Origin: Vigna angularis
Lineage: Eukaryota > Streptophyta > Magnoliopsida > Fabales > Fabaceae
Assembly (NCBI RefSeq): GCF_016808095.1
Contig: NC_068976.1
Location: 20,306,371 to 20,370,370, forward strand
Length of the DNA stretch: 64,000 bases
Direction: 5' to 3'
Shown: piece by piece, positions 37,253 to 49,240 of the stretch
How the letters are laid out: each line of letters starts with the position of its first letter
Position numbering within the stretch: the first letter of the stretch is position 1
The notes under the pieces: model-generated
Told to the model about the DNA's origin: nothing
The model's input: only the letters and a program-made list of their open reading frames with translations
The model's database searches: none
Translations under genes and position numbers: made by a program

Positions 37253-38700
37253 AATCATCTCTCTAGAAACCATTTTTTTTTTATAGTTTTCTACCTTTTT
37301 TTCTAAGAGTTCTGACTCCTGAGTCATCTTTTTGGTGATCAAGAGGTGTCAAATCGACCACGGTGACGAGATCTATATTTCTAGCTGATCAATTTTTGTC
37401 ATAGAACAAGTAAGTTTCGACTCCTTTTTTCTGTCTCGTTCCTAATATGTTTTTAGAAGAAAGAATGATCATTGAATGTGTGATCATGCATCTCCTAGTC
37501 ATCTTTGCTTAATCTAGAGTTCTAAGGACTCTGTCCGTTTCCAATTTGGTGTTTCATAGGTTCGTCTAGAGATTTCTTATGTTTCAAGCAATCAGCAGAA
37601 TGTTCTTTGAGTCGGACAATTTATTGTGAGGTAAGGGAAGCTAGAACTTGCTTTAGATTATTGTGTTGGTTTGGACTTAATATATTTATGTAGGATAAAG
37701 TGAATTACATGTATTTGAATTAATTGTTCTAATTATGTTTGAGTTTGAATGATGATCCAAGGTAGTTTGATATTTGAATGATGATATTCTTAGAATGTTT
37801 CTGCTGTCATGATTCTGTGTTTGGAAGATGTAGTGTGGTATGAAATTTATCTTAAAGTGTTTGGAGTAAGGAAGAGTGAATTACTTGAGTTTCAAGCTTA
37901 ACAAGAAAGGTTTTAATGGGTGATTTTGAGTAATAAGAGCCGATGTGAGGGAACTACTATTCAAAGTAAGAAAAATTGAGTTTTTATCTAACTATAGCGT
38001 TGAGCGCCCATTTTTCAGTGGCCAGGAGGCTGAGCGCTAGCCCCTGGGCGCCCGAGCGCCACTGGGCACAACTGGGCACCACTACACTAGTTTTGGGGAA
38101 GGGGGTTTTAGGGTTATGGATGTCCGTTTTGGATGTTCTTTAGGTAGTTTTGGACCCTTCAAGAGCTGTTGGTGAGAGTTTCAAAATTGTTTTCCTTATG
38201 TAAATGTGAGTATAAAAATGCCATGAAGAAATTGTGCTATTATGTGATTTTTTATGACTTGTAAGGGTGTTTCTATTTCTTTAATGTATGATCGGTAGTC
38301 TCATGTATTGACATAAGATGTAAAGGTCAAGTGATATCAATGGTTTCAAAGTTACGAAGGTTAGTTCCAAGGTGGAACTTCATGGTGTGGTTTCAAGTGT
38401 GTTAGAATGAATGCGGGTAGCCTCAATCTAGGGAGTTTTCCTGACACTTTAATGGTCATGCATTCTCACACAGAGAGGTTTGACACATGTGGTGAGAGTA
38501 ACAGGAGGTCTTAGTCTTGGGTGCTTCCAGTATGATCCAAGGCGTGGAACAAACTAACCTTGTGAGTATGATAGGGTGAAACTCATTGATAATGATTTTG
38601 CAAAGCAGTAGAAGCCACCACAAGTGTATAACCCGTCATAGCTCGATATTCATTCTAAGTCCAAAAAGTCTAGTCAAAGTATGATCATGCATAGAGTGTT

Positions 38701-38772
38701 TAGTTGGTTGGTGTGATATGTGTATCATGTGTATAGAGTTGGTTGATGTCATATGTGTATCATGTGTATAAT
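38701..38772 (+). repeat. Tandem duplication, unit about 36 bases
   Basis: Two copies of a unit containing AGTTGGTTG and ATATGTGTATCATGTGTATA lie directly before the (AT)n tract. Confidence 0.75.
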
Positions 38773-38780
38773 GTTTAAAT

Positions 38781-38783
<3 letters not shown>

Positions 38784-38872
<89 letters not shown>
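38784..38872. repeat. Long (AT)n microsatellite
   Basis: About 89 bases of uninterrupted TA/AT dinucleotide. It is likely to be length-variable and difficult to sequence accurately. Confidence 0.95.
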
Positions 38873-38874
<2 letters not shown>

Positions 38875-38929
38875 TTAATGGTTTGTATTCTAGTTTATCT
38901 TTGATTTTGTGTTGTCTAACTTTGTGTTT

Positions 38930-39025
38930 GTTTTCTCTTTTGCAATGATCACATTAATGTGAGTCTTAAGTTTGTATGTTTTCTCTTTTGCAATGATCAG
39001 ATTAATGTGAGTCTTAAGTTTGTTT
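38930..39025 (+). repeat. Tandem duplication, 48-base unit
   Basis: The unit beginning GTTTTCTCTTTTGCAATGAT is present twice (38930-38977 and 38978-39025), with nearly no differences. Confidence 0.85.
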
Positions 39026-39817
39026 TCTTCTAATAATTTCATTATTATATATGTAATATTTATTTTAATAATATTGTTATTCTTTAGAGATGAAAAGATC
39101 AATAAATTATAAAAACAAACTCTTAAAAAAGAAAAGATAATAATTGCTATTAAAGTTGCCCTTAGATGGTTGGGTTCGTCCGAAGTTATTGAATTGTTTG
39201 GATGAAAAATCCTATATCTTAGTTTCTATTTTTTCCAACGCTAGATAATCTTTTATTATATATAATATGTAGTCATTTATATGAAAAAAAAGAGTATAAT
39301 TCTTAAAAACGATTCACTTGCATTGAAAGAAAAAGTGGATTCTTGTTCAGTTCTACTAGAGAGATGAACCAAATCCAGAATATGAACCATGAACCATAAA
39401 AGAAAATACCAATTAAACCGATGAACTCCACGAAAAAAACTACTTTTATTAAAAAACCAAAAAATCCTAAGAAAAATATGAATTTCCATTTTTTTATAAA
39501 TTCAAATTAGTTTATGGCTACGTTAAAAATAAAATTTTAAAGAATTTGTATAAAAAAAATTCACAAATTAAACCTTAAATAACTATATATAAAGTTAATC
39601 TATAAACTTTTAATATAGACACTCCACTGCACTGCACCAAAGCTACATAAAGAAAATAAATGAAACTTTCCATAAAGGAAAATAAATGAAACTTATTTGA
39701 GAAAAAGCTAATAATATTACAACAGAAATTGGCACATGCAGAAATTATTCAGTTTAGGTCATTGAAATCAACCACTGCACATACATCTGTATCTCTTTCA
39801 AATCAATGTAGTGTGCA

Positions 39818-42800
39818 TCATCTATACTCTTGAAAGTTAACATGACCAGTGGCCTGTGCATGCTCAACTGCCTCCTGAAATGTTCAGGAAAAAAAACTTC
39901 TAAGAATCATAAAAAGAAAAAAAAGTTCAGGCTAAGATAAGTAAAACAAGAATCACCTTTTGGCCAACTACTCCAATTTGGCATACCCCACAGCGCAGAG
40001 TGAACTTGGAAGTGTCAGTGTAACTCCGTTTCCTGAAAAAGAGTATACATCACATTAGCATAGCATAAATGGAAAGGAAATAATTGTACCAGAGCAGGGT
40101 TAAAATATAGGCTGCTACAGGCAGATCCATAGCCCAACTTTTCCCTTAAAAAATGTGCATAATTTCATCGGTATGGTTTGACCATAGAAATTGGTAAATT
40201 TAAAGTAATAGCACATAAAAACATTGTCTCATTAGTTTCTCTCACTTTTCAGTTTTAAGTAATAGCACATAAAAACATTTTACGTAATATATATTCACAA
40301 AAAAAAATCTAGTAATATGAAGAATCCAAATTTGAGGATTCATGCAATTCAATCATCTAAGAGTGCAAATATTCCTCTATTTGTTTTAAGAAGGTTCAAT
40401 AAGAATTGCAAACAACCTCTGCTGGTCCTTCACAAAATTTAGAGCAAGCCTCTCCACAGGTCCAATGCTTCTGTTCGGCTGAACCGCAAATATGGTCTGA
40501 TCAAACTCTTCAGGAGCATCCTCAACGGGAGACATCTGACCCAAACAAGGCGTGATTAATCATCAGGCAACATGAAAAAGGGAATTACATACAAGCCTGA
40601 ATTTTGTATTTCTTTTTCTCTATTGTTTTATGTGCAGTAGATAAAAGCATAAATATCATACACATGCAATCTCATGATTCACCTCCAAATCCAAAAATTA
40701 AAAATGCACAAAAGAGAAGAAGTGGATGATCAATAGTTTCTGGTATATGAGATTACTCACCACTAATGCATCATAGTGGAGACCGTCATAAATTAGCATC
40801 ACTCTTTCAGAGTAGTTACTTTCCTGTCAAAAGTATACACAGAAGATGAAAATGGAGAGTTCGGTCTTAAGAGGTTGCAACACTGAGAGCATAAATTGCA
40901 TAAAAGTGACTAACCTGACCATACAAATCACATCGAGTTGTCTGGATATCATATGCTGCAATTTCACGTCCATAATAATCTGCTAATATTGCAAGTTCGA
41001 TTGCACCTTCAAGGAGGAATATAGAGCTTAATTAGCACATCAAACAAACAAAACGTTAACAGTGCAATCTTGTTAAGCTGTTACTAGGAGAGTTTGAAAT
41101 ACCCTTTGAAAGCCGTGCTAAATTCATCGGGTACAAAATCTGAACCCACAATTTATATCAAAAGCCTAATTTCGGAAACTTGTTTAAGCAAAACAACCAA
41201 TACAATAGTAGCAAAAGCTTGTTTGGGTATCCAGATGTTTAAATGAAATTTCCCAAATCTGAATTAAATCTTTATACCTCATAACATTTCAGGAAAATAA
41301 TATATTTTATTCATATACTACATACTACATTTATGTTAGCAAAGTTTTTCAAAACCCAGTTTTTAAATCAACCTAACTTTGAGCAAGTTTCGTAACCTTC
41401 TACATTCCAAATAAAAATGAATTCACCACATTTGAGGTTAAACATTCGTACAAACTGACCACGGTATAACAATACAGGTAGCAGTTCCAACTAGCACAAT
41501 AGAAGTTGATAATCAATTCCATTAAACTTTTTATTTAGAACAGCCTTGATCAGGAAGGCATAGGCCAACTAACCTCCCCACTTCTCTGAGTCAAGAATCC
41601 AGTTACAATATTCTGCATTTGGCTTCCCAAGAAATGCTTCACAATATTTCTGTGGATCACTTGCCACTGTTGCAGCTATAACCTTTAGCACGTCAAATAG
41701 TACAAAACTATCAAATTACAATATGATCGAAATGATGTCAATGACATACTTAAATTAAATAGATATAAGTAATACAATGGAATAAAAGTTTCATTTCCAC
41801 TTCACTGATAATTCTTAAATGAAAGACTATGTAATTTCACATCTGAAAATACAAATATTTTGCATTGACAAGCTTCTGGTTGCAAGTAATTTCATTGAAA
41901 GCATTGAGTGGCACGACATTGGGCTTGGCAGACTAATAGAGGCATGTGAATTGATGATGAAATATAAAAAATTACCAGAAAGTTGCTTAAATCCTACGTT
42001 AAAGAAACATCAGCTACTTAAAAATATAGCTGATCCTTATATAATACTGAGTGTGAAATCCAAACACAATCGGTATAATATTGACAATCTTTTGCATTTA
42101 CTGCAATCATTTTAGTAATTGGAAAGCCAACTCTGAATTTTAATCAAATGTGTCTACAAGGAACACTTTTCCACGGAAAAACAAATTCAGAACTTCTATT
42201 TTGACTTTCTGGTTGCAGAAACTACTCAAATTGAAACAAGCAAAGCGATACGAACGCCAAGCTAATTTCAATTAAGATGGAATGTTGGATGTCCCATTTG
42301 AATTGTATATGATAACACGCTAGCACACTGTATATGATTATCACGAGAAAAGAAAGGATAAAATATGATTTAACTTCCTCAAAAATTGCTTCTTGTTCCC
42401 CATAAAAATGTAATAGGCTTTTAGATTTAGCTCCCACGTTTGCCAAGAGGGATTTATTTTAGTCTCTCATCCGAACCTAAAAACGCATTCTCTGATAAAA
42501 ATGTGGGACCTAAAAATATATTGAATGAGTGTCATACTAAGAGAATAACACAATTCAGGGGAACACTAACTCGTTTGGGTAAAAACTCCTTGTTCCAATC
42601 CCATAAAGAATTCCTCGGATTCAGAAACAAATTCTGATACAATGTTGTTAAATGGTGGCAACATGGCCACCATGGTGGAATGGCGTTGCAAATATTTTGG
42701 CAATAGCCGTGGGCATTTTGTGAAGGGAGGCCACCCAGCATTGGTAACATGCTAAGATATGGTTTCACAAGTCCAAATCTTGAGTTTACCATGCTTGATA

Positions 42801-43219
42801 CCTCAAGATTTGCAAAATGAGTTCTGTTTTTTAGTAAAAAAGGTCAAATTTAACTTCGAGTTTTGTTTGATACCTCAGAAAGGAAGTACCCCTTACCACT
42901 AGAACCAAATTCACACAAAAAAAAAAACATAGAAATGAAGCAGTTGGATGATAAATTCCAGAGAAATAAAATTAATATACGAAAACACTACCTGTCGCAA
43001 CTCAGGGGCTTTCTTCTTGTCATGATCCATTACATATCTGAATCGACAAACACAACAAAAATAACAAGAGGAATCATTTGTACAAGTAGCACCAACACCA
43101 ACCTTAACACCAACACAGCATAAAAAAAAAGTTGACTTCCATTGCGTTGCTTACCCAACTGCATTGAACAGACAACTGTTATCTGAAGGAATAACTCTTC
43201 TCACAATAACACCTTCCAT
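39818..43219 (-). CDS. OTU2: OTU domain ubiquitin thioesterase (OTU1/YOD1 type, Arabidopsis OTU2-like)
   Basis: A deubiquitinating cysteine protease; YOD1/Otu1 relatives work with the Cdc48/p97 system in ER-associated degradation. Exons 43219-43155, 43037-42992, 41682-41574, 41006-40915, 40823-40761, 40535-40417, 40032-39957 and 39874-39818 give 208 aa, the length I recall for Arabidopsis OTU2. The catalytic Asp-Asn-Ser-Cys motif is in PSDNSCLFNAVGYV (exons 1-2) and the catalytic His in IYDGLHYDAL (exon 5). A C-terminal C2H2 finger is CGVCQIGVVGQKEAVEH plus AQATGH. There is no N-terminal UBX-like domain, unlike animal YOD1. A 5' UTR intron is likely (TTTTCAG acceptor at about 43245). Intron 2 (42991-41683) is 1.3 kb and carries repeat-like DNA. 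Confidence 0.93.
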
Positions 43220-43259
43220 GACGCAGATTGTAGACAACCACCAGCCTGAAAATCAATCA

Positions 43260-46200
43260 TGAAAAAAACAAATTAAAAATCTAGAAAGCAGCACCAAATG
43301 CAAACAAATACCGACCGCGAAAGAACAAAACCTATAGTTTATTGATTATTAAATTGATAGAACATAAGTTAGACATGTGCAAAGAAAGGGAAAGGATTGT
43401 ACAAACGGAAATTGTTTGGAATTGGAAAATGAAGATCTATGGTATGGAGAATGAAAAGGGAATGGATTAAAGAAGAAGAAGAAGAATACGGACCAAGAAA
43501 ACTAAAGCTTGTTAAGGTGGGTTTGTGCGTTGGTTGGGTTTGGTATTTGAAAAGAAAAAGGTTTGATCTTTAAAGTGAAAAAAAGGGGTAACGGTGGTTA
43601 TCAGCATTTGGATTCAGATGCCATGGCACCGTCCTTTTCCTGAACATGCCCCACTCTCTTCCATGGCCAACACCTAGCAAGCAAAGGAACACTCACACCA
43701 TCTCTTCCTTATCCTTTAATTTCACCCTAATCTATAATTAATTTCACAAATCTATAATTAATTTCACCCTAATCTATAATTAATTTCACTTTCCTAATTT
43801 TCTAACTAATCACTCCTTTCATTTTTCAAATTATTAAATTAAATGTATGAAATAAACTTTACTGCCACTTTATATTAAATAATTATATGCATTAAATTCA
43901 TTTTTTTATGAGGAGTGGAAATGCCCCAACTTCTATAATTTACATGTATTAGTATCATCATTATTTATTTATTTTTGTTATATATAAACATTTAAATAAT
44001 TAAATATATTATTTATTGTGGATTATATTAGATATTATGATAAATTGTATATAATCAAACATTCTATATGCTTATAACTTAATTCTATGGGTAGTTATTT
44101 TTTTTGTTAAATATGTTTTTATTTTTTATTATGAAAAACTGTGTTTAGTCTTAAAACTAAATAACAAATCTATATTACTTCGTATACATGGTAAAAGTCA
44201 ACAAAAAAACATCATTATCATGTGAAAGTTCAGAATCTTTACTTTTCATAAGCAATATTTTGCATGTCAAATGATATTTTATATTTTCAAAAAGTACTGA
44301 AACCAAATATTTTAGACAAAAATACAGCGAAAAACATATTTAATGTTTTTTAATTTACATGAGTTATTTTCAACATTATACCATGATTATTACTTCACGA
44401 TTATTATATATAAGTGATAATAATATTATCTTATTATCTAACATATTTTTTATTTTTAATTAAAATAATAAAAACTACCGAACTTTAAAACTTAATTAAG
44501 ATATAAAAGAGATGAATTAGTGAGAACATGAATTGTTAAGGATAGAGTACAAAAAATTGAACTTTTCATCAAAGATAAAAAAAAAAAAAAAAAACTTATT
44601 TCCCAAACATTACTAATATGATGAAATAAACTTTTCAATTAAAAAACTTAAAAACTAGCTTAAATACTTGACAAGTATATGATAACTTGTACTATATTAA
44701 ATTTTGATTGATAATATTTCTCACTTGCCCTTGTGATTTCACTAATTATTTTTGTGCAGTTTTTTTTTTTTTTACTGCTGATTGCTTTAGTCATACATTT
44801 TTCACATATTATTTTTATAATTTAAAAAATATTTTATCCTCAATAAATGTTTACACTATTATCCCAAAAAAATCACCTACATAAATATTACTTACATGTT
44901 TTATTTCAATAATTAAATTTATCAATTAGATTCTAACTCATAAATTTCAATTGAGAATTAGTGTTTTCAAATTCACTTATCATTTTTTTCTAAAGATAAC
45001 TAATAACACATTTAATCTTACCAGAGATTTGAGCCCAGATTTTCCAAATAAGTGACACGATGCAGCTATTCCAAATGAATTTTGTTGTCTTCTTGTTACT
45101 CCCTTGAATGGAATCAACTGTGTAATCAAATGTATTAGGGTTATGAATTAGAGTATAGGTAGGAGATACTACTTTATATTTATAGGATTAATTATACATA
45201 ATAGACATATCTTATATAAAAATAATACTTAATATAATAACAACATAATAAATTATAATAACAACATATAATAAATAATAACTAAAAAATAAATAATAAT
45301 TAAAGAATCAAACTGACCGCATTTCTAATATATCTATTAGACCCCGATAGAAATAACTATCAAATGTAAATAAAATTAGATATTTTTCTTTATGTAAGTT
45401 TTATTTATTTTATTTTGACTCTATTTTTCTCTAATACTGTGTGAGAATTACTTAAATTGATCTTGGTGCATGTCAACAAAAGAAGAAAAAAAAAAGGAAG
45501 AGAAGTTGAAATATGCTTAACTTTTTATCTTTATTCTTGAAAAGTGACAACATAACATCATTGGATGCAAGTGCAATTTGGTGTATATAATTATTGTTGA
45601 GATTTTTAAGGCTTTTGAAGATATGAGATGAATGAAATATATGAGAAATATATTGAATGGAATAACTTATTATTATATTTTATTTATATACATTACATAT
45701 ATAAAAAGTAAAATGTATCATAATATCAAATATAAAATATTTATAATATTTTAATCTTAATTTATAAAACTGAAATTCTAAAACTGAAATGTTTCTTAAA
45801 TATTAATTTGAGTTAAAAAGATATTAAGTAAATATTATTTATATATATACGTATACAGTGTGCTTAAGCTAAAGTCTATGCTTCCTGTATAGAATCAATG
45901 CCTTTCGCTGATAAAAATTCACTTGGGCCCACAACTTTTTATATGATTGAAAAAGAAATTTTCAACTACTTGAACAAACTGTGTACAAAATACTCAAACT
46001 CATTAAGTAGTCTTAAAGTATATTCTTTAGATTATTTTTTTATGAAATATCAATTTTTAAGTCTCAATGTTTATTTTCTTTTTAATTCTTATTATGTAAA
46101 TAGATTATTGGCTATTAGAAAAAAAAATTACTAATATTATCAATTTCTTAATTCCTGCAAGATTCTCTTAATAATAGGATGCAGTTAGTTTTTCAATAAT

Positions 46201-46657
46201 ATTTGTATCTACTAAATCGAATACAGTGATCTAAGTTTTAGTACAACCATTCATACTGATTTAAGGTTTCTTTTTATCCTTTAAAAATAAACAAGCATTA
46301 TGCAGAATGAATGTATGCTGTAAAAATTGGATGAAGGGCTACCTCCAAAAATAATCTAACAGAAAGAACACTTAACATAATTCAAGGGCTTTTTATGTGA
46401 TAGGAAGCAACAGAAGCTGCAAACACCATTTCAATGTCTAAGTTTCTTTCACTTTTAACGAGCATAATCTTTGAGAGAATCCGAAGATTAGAGACCTCAA
46501 TAGGAAACTAGGGTAAATGTAATACAGGAGCACCCCTATCCACCAAAGAACAAAACAAAATAAAACAAAATAAAACTCCATTACTAACATATGTCCCCTT
46601 CCTGCATTATTAACCTGAGTTTGCTGAAGGAGCAGGAGGTACCACTACCATTGATGC
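43260..46657. other. Gene-free AT-rich spacer
   Basis: The first 300 bases hold the OTU promoter and leader. A tandem array of CTATAATTAATTTCAC units lies at 43717-43790, and poly-A runs near 44576 and 45486. The final 200-300 bases are probably RIDA 3' UTR. No gene is seen. Confidence 0.55.
43717..43790 (+). repeat. Short tandem array
   Basis: Three to four imperfect copies of AATCTATAATTAATTTCACC lie in the OTU upstream flank. Confidence 0.8.
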
Positions 46658-48227
46658 TCATAGTGTTGCTATGCACTCAATTTCAATCTTGGCATCCAAT
46701 GGCAAGGCAGCTACTTGATAAGTGGAACGAGCAGGGAAAGGTGAAGGGAAGTCTGAAACCATTGGAACAACATATAAATTAAACACAGTGAAAATAAATA
46801 ATGCCAATTAAAAGGAGAAAAATCATAAAATTATCAGCACAGTACTACTACTGGATTCTCTTGCACCAATCTAGTAATCACCCTTGGCATATATTAGTAT
46901 TACCTATGACAGATAATAGATGAATCTTCAAGAATTTTCAACCACAAAAAAAAAAAGCATGCAGATTTTGAATCTAAATGCTGATCAGATTCTCGTGCAC
47001 AGCCCACAGATGGAGCATGATAAATTCTTACAGAACAGAATAAATTATCATATGGGAAATTCACTAGTAATCAGCATAGTTAAGCACTTTGTCAATACAG
47101 ATACAGAACTGTCATGATCTGCAGTATAGAATTTATGTCTAGTTATCTCTAATCAAAGAGGTTAGAAATTGAGTACAAGTTTAAGGTGTATTCATCTTTT
47201 CACCAAGACAAGTTATTGTAAGCTTCACCTTCTACAAGAATGTAAACCGCCAAGGAAACATTATCAACAAAATTCACTATACAGAACTCACATTTAGCAT
47301 ATATCTCATTGACCTTCTTAAAGTCCTTCAAGTCAGCCAACCTGCAGGAAATAAAACCTCAAAAACTAGTAACATTGCCGAAATGCAATAAACCCCAACT
47401 ACAGAGAGCAAGGAATTCATACATAATTGTTGTCTTAACGACCGAGGAGTAGCTAGCACCACCAGCTTTAAGGATTTCCCCCATGTTTTTTAGAAGCTAC
47501 AAAGGACAATTATCTCAAATGTCAAAAACAGAATCAACAAGTGGGTCGCATCATCGACTAAATGTTACCATATCATACAAGGATACAATCAAATAATGTT
47601 ATGTATGTTACAAAATGAAATGTGGTCTCATTTTGTATTGAACCTGTTCAGTTTGCTCCTCAACATCATCAGATACGAATTTCCCTGTCTGTATTGAAGA
47701 GCAAAACACACGCATATCAATAATCTGCTGAAGAAAGGAAGATAAACTATAAAAAAACTGGAGATGACAATTAACAAACCTCGGGAACAAGGCCAAGAAC
47801 ACCAGACACGAAAAGAAGGTTGTCGGCTTTGATTGCTTGAGAATATGGCCCCAGAGCCGCCGGTGCCCCATCAGTTTGAACACTTTCCTTAACACCTAAG
47901 TCACATAGACAATCGTTTACAATTTCCTCACTCTCTTCTCTTCACAATTAACTTCGATGCTAAAAAATTAACAATAAGGATCACCATCGAAGATAAAAAA
48001 GTTAAAAAAATCTGAAGGTCTTTTCACAATGGGTACATACGAGCATCCGAAGAAATGCTCAAGCATGTGAATGGCAAAGAGCGGTTGCGTGACAAAGAGG
48101 AACGCCAGAAGGAGGTGCCGGCCACCGACAGACACCCCACTCCGGCAGCCAATGAAGCACTATTGCGCAGTGCGCCGCGTTCCATCGCCGGAATCTGGAA
48201 GCTCCGAACACTGCACCACGACGCCAT
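46658..48227 (-). CDS. RIDA: Reactive intermediate deaminase A (RidA/YjgF/L-PSP family), plastid-targeted
   Basis: RidA hydrolyses reactive enamine/imine intermediates from PLP enzymes such as threonine deaminase, protecting branched-chain amino acid synthesis in plastids. Exons 48227-48041, 47895-47780, 47688-47644, 47496-47423, 47341-47292 and 46752-46658 give 188 aa (I recall 187 for Arabidopsis). The first 60 or so residues (MASWCSVRSFQIPAMERG..., Ser/Arg-rich) form a transit peptide. The mature domain shows GAPAALGPYSQAIKADNLLF, GKFVSDDVEEQTEQ and the family signature region PARSTYQVAALPLDAKIEIE near the C-terminus, with the active-site Arg in PARST. All phases fit. Confidence 0.95.
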
Positions 48228-49240
48228 TTGTATATCTTCGACTCTACCTCACACTCTTACTCTCAATCAAATTCTTCAAACCAACACAATCTTGGTCTTC
48301 GCTTTTTGGGGTCTCTGTAATAATATTTCCCTTTTCCAGAACTACCCTTATCTCAGACACAGATTTACCGTTTTTGTCCTTTCAAAATGTCTGGGCTTCC
48401 ACGGTTCTTGGGCTAGGCCCATTCCCAATGCAAAGTCTTGAATTGGAACATTTCTTCCTGCACCTCACGAATTGGTGTTGGAACATTTCTTCTTGCACCT
48501 TACAAAAATCTTAACATATTTATCTTCTTTTTCGAAGACATGTTCAAAATACAAAAATTACATTTCAAATATCCTTGTCAGCGTGAAAGAAGGATGTGCT
48601 AAGATATTGTATTCAGAACAATAGAGTTATCATGCCAATATTTTAGAGGATACAGAAATTGAAACACTATTGTTATCATTTGGTTGAAGGAAAATATTAT
48701 TAAATAATAATAGTAATATAAAAGCAAAAAAATGTTATATATTTTTATTAGTTAAGGTAAAATTTGGGTATTTATTTTTGAAGCGATAAAGTTAAAACTC
48801 ATGCTAAGAGGTAAACGTAAGTAAGGTTCTGCGTTAATATCGTTTTAGAAAATATCAGAACTATCTTATGCTTTTATTTTACGTGGATAAAATATTTTAT
48901 ATTTTTTATTCATAGATGTAAGGTAAAACTATATTACTTTTTCTTAATGTTATGTTTGCAAGTATATTTATTTTTTAATTTTGGTTTGGAAAGACCATAT
49001 AACCACAGGTTAAGCTATAGTCCTTGCTCTTTAAATTTAAGTGTCAGTGCAGATTGACCCATATACAGCATTCCTTCACTAGAAAAATAAATTATTTTAA
49101 AAAAGGTCTATTTATGAAAATAAAATAAAAGAGATTATAACTAGCATGCACTAATTTGGCAATAACTTAAAAAGATTATATACAAAGTTAATACTTCATG
49201 ACAGAAGCTCAACCTACTTTTACAACTGAAACATTTGTTA
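48228..49240. other. Spacer between RIDA and the RING-H2 gene
   Basis: The 48228-48400 part is the RIDA leader/promoter. A duplicated unit of about 35 bases lies at 48440-48510. The remaining 700 bases are AT-rich and end in the 3' UTR of the RING-H2 gene. No gene is seen. Confidence 0.55.
48440..48510 (+). repeat. Direct repeat TTGGAACATTTCTTCnTGCACC, two copies
   Basis: Two copies of GGAACATTTCTTC-C/T-TGCACCT lie 35 bases apart. A related phrase (ACAATTTCTTCCTGCACCCC) recurs at 55048-55067, so this is part of a dispersed repeat. Confidence 0.7.

Larger units (their letters stand above)
37253..39817. other. Repeat-rich spacer downstream of the OTU gene
   Basis: 37.25-38.7 kb reads like degraded LTR-type repeat DNA, with a GC-rich patch of GAGCGCC/GGGCGCC phrases (37998-38085). 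Two short tandem duplications and an (AT)n tract of about 89 bases follow. The last 150 bases are probably OTU 3' UTR. No gene is seen. Confidence 0.5.

Noticed and set aside
41819..42115. 98-codon plus-strand open frame
   Set aside because: It lies wholly inside intron 2 of the OTU gene on the opposite strand and matches no family I recognise. Its length is compatible with chance in AT-rich DNA.
48055..48514. Two overlapping plus-strand frames of 128 and 147 codons
   Set aside because: They are antisense to RIDA exon 1 and its leader and run into the dispersed repeat. RIDA is confirmed by its six-exon frame.
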